From: a virus
Reading direction: 5' to 3' (one strand)
IMG/VR virus record: IMGVR_UViG_3300006919_000504
Coordinates: 1-22,541 of that record
Length of the DNA stretch: 22,541 nt
The notes beneath the pieces are model-generated. The model made no database searches. It had not been told where the DNA came from and saw nothing but the letters and a program-made list of their open reading frames with translations. The first letter of the stretch is position 1; each line of letters opens with the position of its first letter. Shown piece after piece: positions 18,774 to 22,541 of this stretch. Position numbers and translations under genes: made by a program.

Positions 18774-21415
18774 TGGCAGAAGTAACAACCATTATGACAA
18801 GGGTTACGGCTGATACCACATCCTTTCGTAAGAACATGTCTGCTGTAGGTAGGTCTCTACTAGCAGCAGGTGGAAAAGTATCTCGTTTGGGTACGGTGAT
18901 GAATGCTAATTTCAAAGCAATCGCTCTTTCAGCCAGTGCCGTCGGTGCATCTCTGACAGCAGGGTTTCTCAAACAATCTTCTGAACTATTCATTGAGTTT
19001 AACGATACGCTAGTCCGTACACAAGCGGTTATGCAATCGACAGGCGAAGAAGCCATGACGCTTGAGAATACAATCAGAGACATAGGTAAGTCAACAAGAT
19101 TTACTGCGTCTCAAGCAGCACAGGCAGCCGAGGTTCTGGCTATTGCAGGTGTTTCATTTAATGAGATGGTTGATGATGAAGTTATTGACAAGTTAGTGAA
19201 GTTCGCTATCGCAGGTGGTGTCGATATTCAGACTGCTACTACAATTGGTGTAGCGTCGGTTAAGGCGTTCCGTATGGAGATGGGACAATTGAACGAAGCA
19301 ACTGACGTTCTTGTTAAGACATTTACAAGTGCAAACGTGGATGTAGTCGGTCTTGGAGAAGCAATGAAGTTCGTTGCTCCTGTTGCAGCAGCGGCAGGTA
19401 TTGGAATTGAAGAAACAGCAGCGGCTATCGGTGCGTTAGGTAATGCAGGTCTACGTGGTACAGTGGCAGGTACAGGTCTGCGTATGTCCATCAATAAATT
19501 ATTGAAACCAACTTTCGATGCTAGAAAAGTTATCAATGACTTGAACTTAGAAGTATTCGTTTTATCTGATGCAGGTAAGACTGCAAATGCATCATTGAAA
19601 GCCACTATGAACCAAATGGATGTAACAGCACGTATTACATCCCGTCTAACTATGGAAGTCAATAACTTACAAGGCGAGTTAGATGATTTGGCTATGGCTG
19701 AGAGAAAGAATCAACTCTCCATCTCAGAGATTAGATTTAGAGCGGCGCAACAACAAAGAGAGTTGAATCAATCTGAAATAGACCAAATCCGAAGGTTAGA
19801 AATGGCTAATGAAGAACTTAGTATAACATCTCAAAAGAGAACAATAGAGTTGATGGAAACATCCGATGCTATGAAGAAAGCCGAAGAAAGACAATCATCA
19901 TTGAAGAAACGGTCTGATGAACTAATCAAAACAGTTGAGATGCAAACTATGGGTCTGACTTCATTGACGGACTTACTTCATCAGATGCGTGATGGTAATA
20001 TTACTGCGGCTCAAGCACTGGAGATATTCGGTGTTCGTGGTGGTACGGCTGTTCTTTCATTGATGTCTCAAGTAGATGCTTTCGATGAACTTGTAGCAGC
20101 AAACAGAACTGCGGCAGGTACAACAGAACAATTCTCTACCACACTACAACAATCATCTTTTGAAGCATTGCGTGTTTTCAAATCACAGATTGAAGAAGCG
20201 TCAATTACTCTCGGTGTTCATTTCGTCCGGGCTTTATTCGATGTCGAATATCAAGGACAGAAAACTACGGGTGTCCTTAGCGACTTCGGTAAGACGTTGA
20301 ACGAACCGGGTGGTGTAGTTGAACAATTGACACCGCAGATAATTGCATTAGCAAATACTCTGAAAACAAATCTACCTGCTGCAATCGACGTTTTAGTCGC
20401 TACTGTACCTTTGTTCGTAGAAGTCTTGTCGGCAATAGCAAGAATACTACCTGCACTAGCATTGTTGGGTCGAATATTAACGGCTATTGTGACTCCATTA
20501 GTAAGACTGTTTGGTATGTTCATGGATGTGATTGATGCGGTTCTTACATTCGACGGTTCACTAAAGGGGTTAGTGAAAATATTTAGTACACTTATTACTT
20601 TCGTATTGGAAGCAATAGTTATATTCTCTGGGGTTGGATGGGTCTTGAGGTCTCTCGGCGTTTTCTTTGAAGGAACTAATGAAAAAGCGTCTAAGTTTTT
20701 CCACACTCTAGCCGACTTTGCAGGGTTGGCAAAGGGTGGAGCAAAACTATTCATGATGTTGGGTAAAAGGTTGCCCGGTCTAGGACGTTTGTTCAAAGGT
20801 GCAAGTAGTGGAGCAGGTTCTTTCTTGAAGAGTCTTAAAATCTTAAAAGGCCCAATCAACACTATATCGAAGTTGGTTGCTAAATTGAAAAACTTACTCC
20901 AACAACTTGGCGGAGTCTTGAAGAATAATCGTTTTACAAAGTTCTTCGGCAAGGTGAGAAGTGCATTAACTGACAGTCGTTCTTCTGCTCAAATAGCAAA
21001 TAGTGTTGAAAAAACCAATCGAAGAAACTTAGCACATGCTATGGGGAATCAAGGCATGGGTGGAACAAAAGGATTGACACCCGACCAAGTGAACGCAGGG
21101 CTACGGGCTAGAGGTATTCCAGTAAAGGATATGCCTCTCTTCGCCGCAGGTGGTATTGTGTCAAAACCAACAATAGGTATGATAGGTGAAGGTGGAGATA
21201 GTGAAGCAGTTATTCCTTTGACAAATAGTAAACTAAAACAAATTGGAGTAGGTATCGCTGATGCAAGTGGTGGCATGGGTACTAACATCTCTATTGGCGA
21301 TATTGTGATTAACGGTGATGGGTTGAACAAGCATGAGATACAGGCTATGATTGAACGTGAACTACCAAAAATCATCAACCGTTCAATGAGACGGGGAGCA
21401 CAGGGGGTTATCTGA
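18773..21415 (+). CDS. Tail tape measure protein
   Basis: This protein has 880 residues. It sets tail length and is ejected at infection. The N-terminal part up to about residue 280 resembles the TP901/phage tail minor core (AQAAEVLAIAGVSFNEMVD, TSANVDVVGLGEAMKFVAPV, GALGNAGLRGTVAGTGLRMS). A charged coiled coil at about 286-393 is inserted before the core resumes with LTDLLHQMRDGNITAAQALE and IFGVRGGTAVLSLM. Hydrophobic helices follow at about 535-640 and a Lys-rich region to about 730. The C-terminus has the usual AAGGIVSKPTIGMIGEGGDS-EAVIPLTN motif. The start overlaps the chaperone stop (TAATG), and the stop overlaps the next start (TGATG). Confidence 0.93.
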   Translation: MAEVTTIMTRVTADTTSFRKNMSAVGRSLLAAGGKVSRLGTVMNANFKAIALSASAVGASLTAGFLKQSSELFIEFNDTLVRTQAVMQSTGEEAMTLENTIRDIGKSTRFTASQAAQAAEVLAIAGVSFNEMVDDEVIDKLVKFAIAGGVDIQTATTIGVASVKAFRMEMGQLNEATDVLVKTFTSANVDVVGLGEAMKFVAPVAAAAGIGIEETAAAIGALGNAGLRGTVAGTGLRMSINKLLKPTFDARKVINDLNLEVFVLSDAGKTANASLKATMNQMDVTARITSRLTMEVNNLQGELDDLAMAERKNQLSISEIRFRAAQQQRELNQSEIDQIRRLEMANEELSITSQKRTIELMETSDAMKKAEERQSSLKKRSDELIKTVEMQTMGLTSLTDLLHQMRDGNITAAQALEIFGVRGGTAVLSLMSQVDAFDELVAANRTAAGTTEQFSTTLQQSSFEALRVFKSQIEEASITLGVHFVRALFDVEYQGQKTTGVLSDFGKTLNEPGGVVEQLTPQIIALANTLKTNLPAAIDVLVATVPLFVEVLSAIARILPALALLGRILTAIVTPLVRLFGMFMDVIDAVLTFDGSLKGLVKIFSTLITFVLEAIVIFSGVGWVLRSLGVFFEGTNEKASKFFHTLADFAGLAKGGAKLFMMLGKRLPGLGRLFKGASSGAGSFLKSLKILKGPINTISKLVAKLKNLLQQLGGVLKNNRFTKFFGKVRSALTDSRSSAQIANSVEKTNRRNLAHAMGNQGMGGTKGLTPDQVNAGLRARGIPVKDMPLFAAGGIVSKPTIGMIGEGGDSEAVIPLTNSKLKQIGVGIADASGGMGTNISIGDIVINGDGLNKHEIQAMIERELPKIINRSMRRGAQGVI

Positions 21416-22541
21416 TGGCACGTTCAACACAGAATATTGACAAGCCTTTCTCTCGTATCAAGAACGGGCTTGCCGAACTTCAACCTATGTGGCCCGCATA
21501 CGTAAAAGGCGACGGTGGGTTAACCGTTGACCCTCAGATATTCCGCTCAAACTTCGGACCTACAACACCGTCTCTAAGCGGCCTCGTAGATGACGTTGCC
21601 AATACACCCGGTATTCGAGTTGAAGCAATCAATGATAATGGAACAAATGCAGGGACGGAAACCGACCCCGCAGGGATAGAGCCAACTCTTACTATCTCTG
21701 GCTCTGGTGGCTTCAAGCCAATCTGTACGCTTACTCATGCTGATTCTACTAAGACATCAGTCTTTCTCATTGCTCCAACATCTGCACCCACTGATTCATT
21801 TGGTTTGTATGATAATGACTATACTGCTGAGAAGAGAACAAGCCCAATGCAGGGTGAGGTTGGTGTAGGCACTGAGCATACAAGAAGTAACGGTCCATAT
21901 CCAGTCTTTATGACAATTCAAGAACTCACCGAGTTTATTGATGACTACCGTCATATCGGTCAACTCAATGCAAGTAAGCCTTCATTCTTACCACATGGGG
22001 TCGAAGGTAGAGACAGTCATGTAAGTGCGACAAGTGCTAACCCTGTACATGGGGCTGACCCTCGTATTGAATGGATGGTAGATACCAACAGTGAGTCTGC
22101 ATTCGGCCATGCTGACATACCTGCAACTTCTCCTTACAGAGCAACTGTTTTCCATCCAATGTTGCTTGACGTTAATCAGTTTCATAAAGACATATCCGGT
22201 GCTACAATAAAAGTATCAAGTGGTATAAGAAATGGGTCAACATCAGCACAGTATTTTCCTAATGGAATTACTAGATATGACTCTGACCCAAGTGGTCTTG
22301 ATTCTTCAACAATAAAATACAAAGTATTCGGTAAGTCTGGAGACCACTTGACGGGTCTCCTTCATGCTAACCTTCATGCTAATTTACCGAACAGTAATTA
22401 TTTTCAATCATTTGATTCAACAGCAGTGCCTTCACCAAAATATAGAATGAAAATGGCACTGGCTTGCTTTCTCAAAGACGGCACTTACTCATTGAATGAT
22501 GGTGTAATTGTTCCTTATGTCTACGACCAAACAAGACATAT
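21415..22541 (+). CDS. Tail protein of unknown type (partial, runs off the window)
   Basis: The reading frame opens at the ATG in the TGATG overlap with the tape measure gene, with an AGGGGGT ribosome binding site about 7 nt before. It stays open for 375 codons to the window edge. The sequence is Ser/Thr/Gly/Asp-rich with many short strands (TLTISGSGGFKPICTLTHAD, TIKVSSGIRNGSTSAQYF), a calm composition like virion surface or baseplate proteins. No domain is recognised. In this position lambda-like phages carry distal tail or baseplate hub genes, so a distal tail protein or receptor-binding part is likely. Confidence 0.65.
   Translation, partial: MARSTQNIDKPFSRIKNGLAELQPMWPAYVKGDGGLTVDPQIFRSNFGPTTPSLSGLVDDVANTPGIRVEAINDNGTNAGTETDPAGIEPTLTISGSGGFKPICTLTHADSTKTSVFLIAPTSAPTDSFGLYDNDYTAEKRTSPMQGEVGVGTEHTRSNGPYPVFMTIQELTEFIDDYRHIGQLNASKPSFLPHGVEGRDSHVSATSANPVHGADPRIEWMVDTNSESAFGHADIPATSPYRATVFHPMLLDVNQFHKDISGATIKVSSGIRNGSTSAQYFPNGITRYDSDPSGLDSSTIKYKVFGKSGDHLTGLLHANLHANLPNSNYFQSFDSTAVPSPKYRMKMALACFLKDGTYSLNDGVIVPYVYDQTRH

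Noticed and set aside
20251-20952. Antisense ORF (233 codons) opposite the tape measure gene
   Set aside because: No promoter, composition mirrors the tape measure codons, no recognisable domain.
1-22541. Search for CRISPR arrays, tRNA genes, integrase or insertion sequences
   Set aside because: No regularly spaced repeats, no tRNA-like cloverleaf noticed, and no integrase or transposase motifs in any translated frame.

Overview
The window is a stretch of an archaeal tailed virus (Caudoviricetes, HK97-type head, long tail), probably marine. The viral identity rests on an ordered run of large terminase, portal, gp10-like protein, prohead protease, major capsid protein, head-tail connector, tail terminator candidate, tail tube, frameshifted tail-assembly chaperones and tape measure, all on the + strand. 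The archaeal assignment is an inference from promoters. At least seven genes have a TATA box (mostly TTATATA) that begins 28-29 nt before the ATG, so transcription would start at or next to the start codon (leaderless mRNA), while genes inside operons often carry a GGAG/GAGGG-type ribosome binding site. Marine Group II Euryarchaeota (hosts of the magroviruses) are my best guess for the host, but nothing in the window proves it.

Layout. 1-1847: an unknown protein with a C-terminal zinc ribbon and a two-domain DNA-binding protein (possible small terminase). 1896-2678: a DUF6011-like zinc protein with its own TATA promoter. 2713-4227: large terminase, whose start codon lies in a 26-nt palindrome. 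4261-5619: four small membrane proteins plus a Cys-rich 43-residue protein. 5646-8487: portal, gp10-like protein and a conserved protein with an SH3/Tudor-like N-terminus. 8529-8696: a 55-residue zinc ribbon cassette. 8737-11483: protease-scaffold fusion and major capsid protein, closed by a strong UUCG hairpin. 11567-12774: connector, a tiny ORF and a probable tail terminator. 12821-17711: an accessory block (secreted protein, SAP-DUF4214, HNH nuclease, several small zinc proteins, a GT4 glycosyltransferase, unknowns) that separates the neck genes from the tail genes. 17798-22541: tail tube, chaperone pair with a -1 frameshift, tape measure and the start of a further tail protein cut by the window end.

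How it works together. Terminase cuts and pumps DNA through the portal into a shell built from the capsid protein on the scaffold part of the protease fusion. Connector and terminator proteins join the head to a tail made of tube protein, with length set by the tape measure and assembly aided by the G/GT-like chaperones. Small genes with private leaderless promoters sit between these modules like morons. Two promoter types can be seen: TTATATA in front of the small accessory genes, and a looser TCATTAAC/CGTTAATAC type in front of virion operons. This suggests separate expression programmes.

The most notable observations are a CCCTTTA slippery site followed by a candidate pseudoknot in the chaperone genes, the dyad-symmetric TATA promoters of the small cassettes (two of them 54/56 identical), and the palindrome over the terminase start. 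No tRNA, rRNA, CRISPR array, integrase or insertion sequence was seen. No gene-free stretch longer than 300 bases exists in the window.
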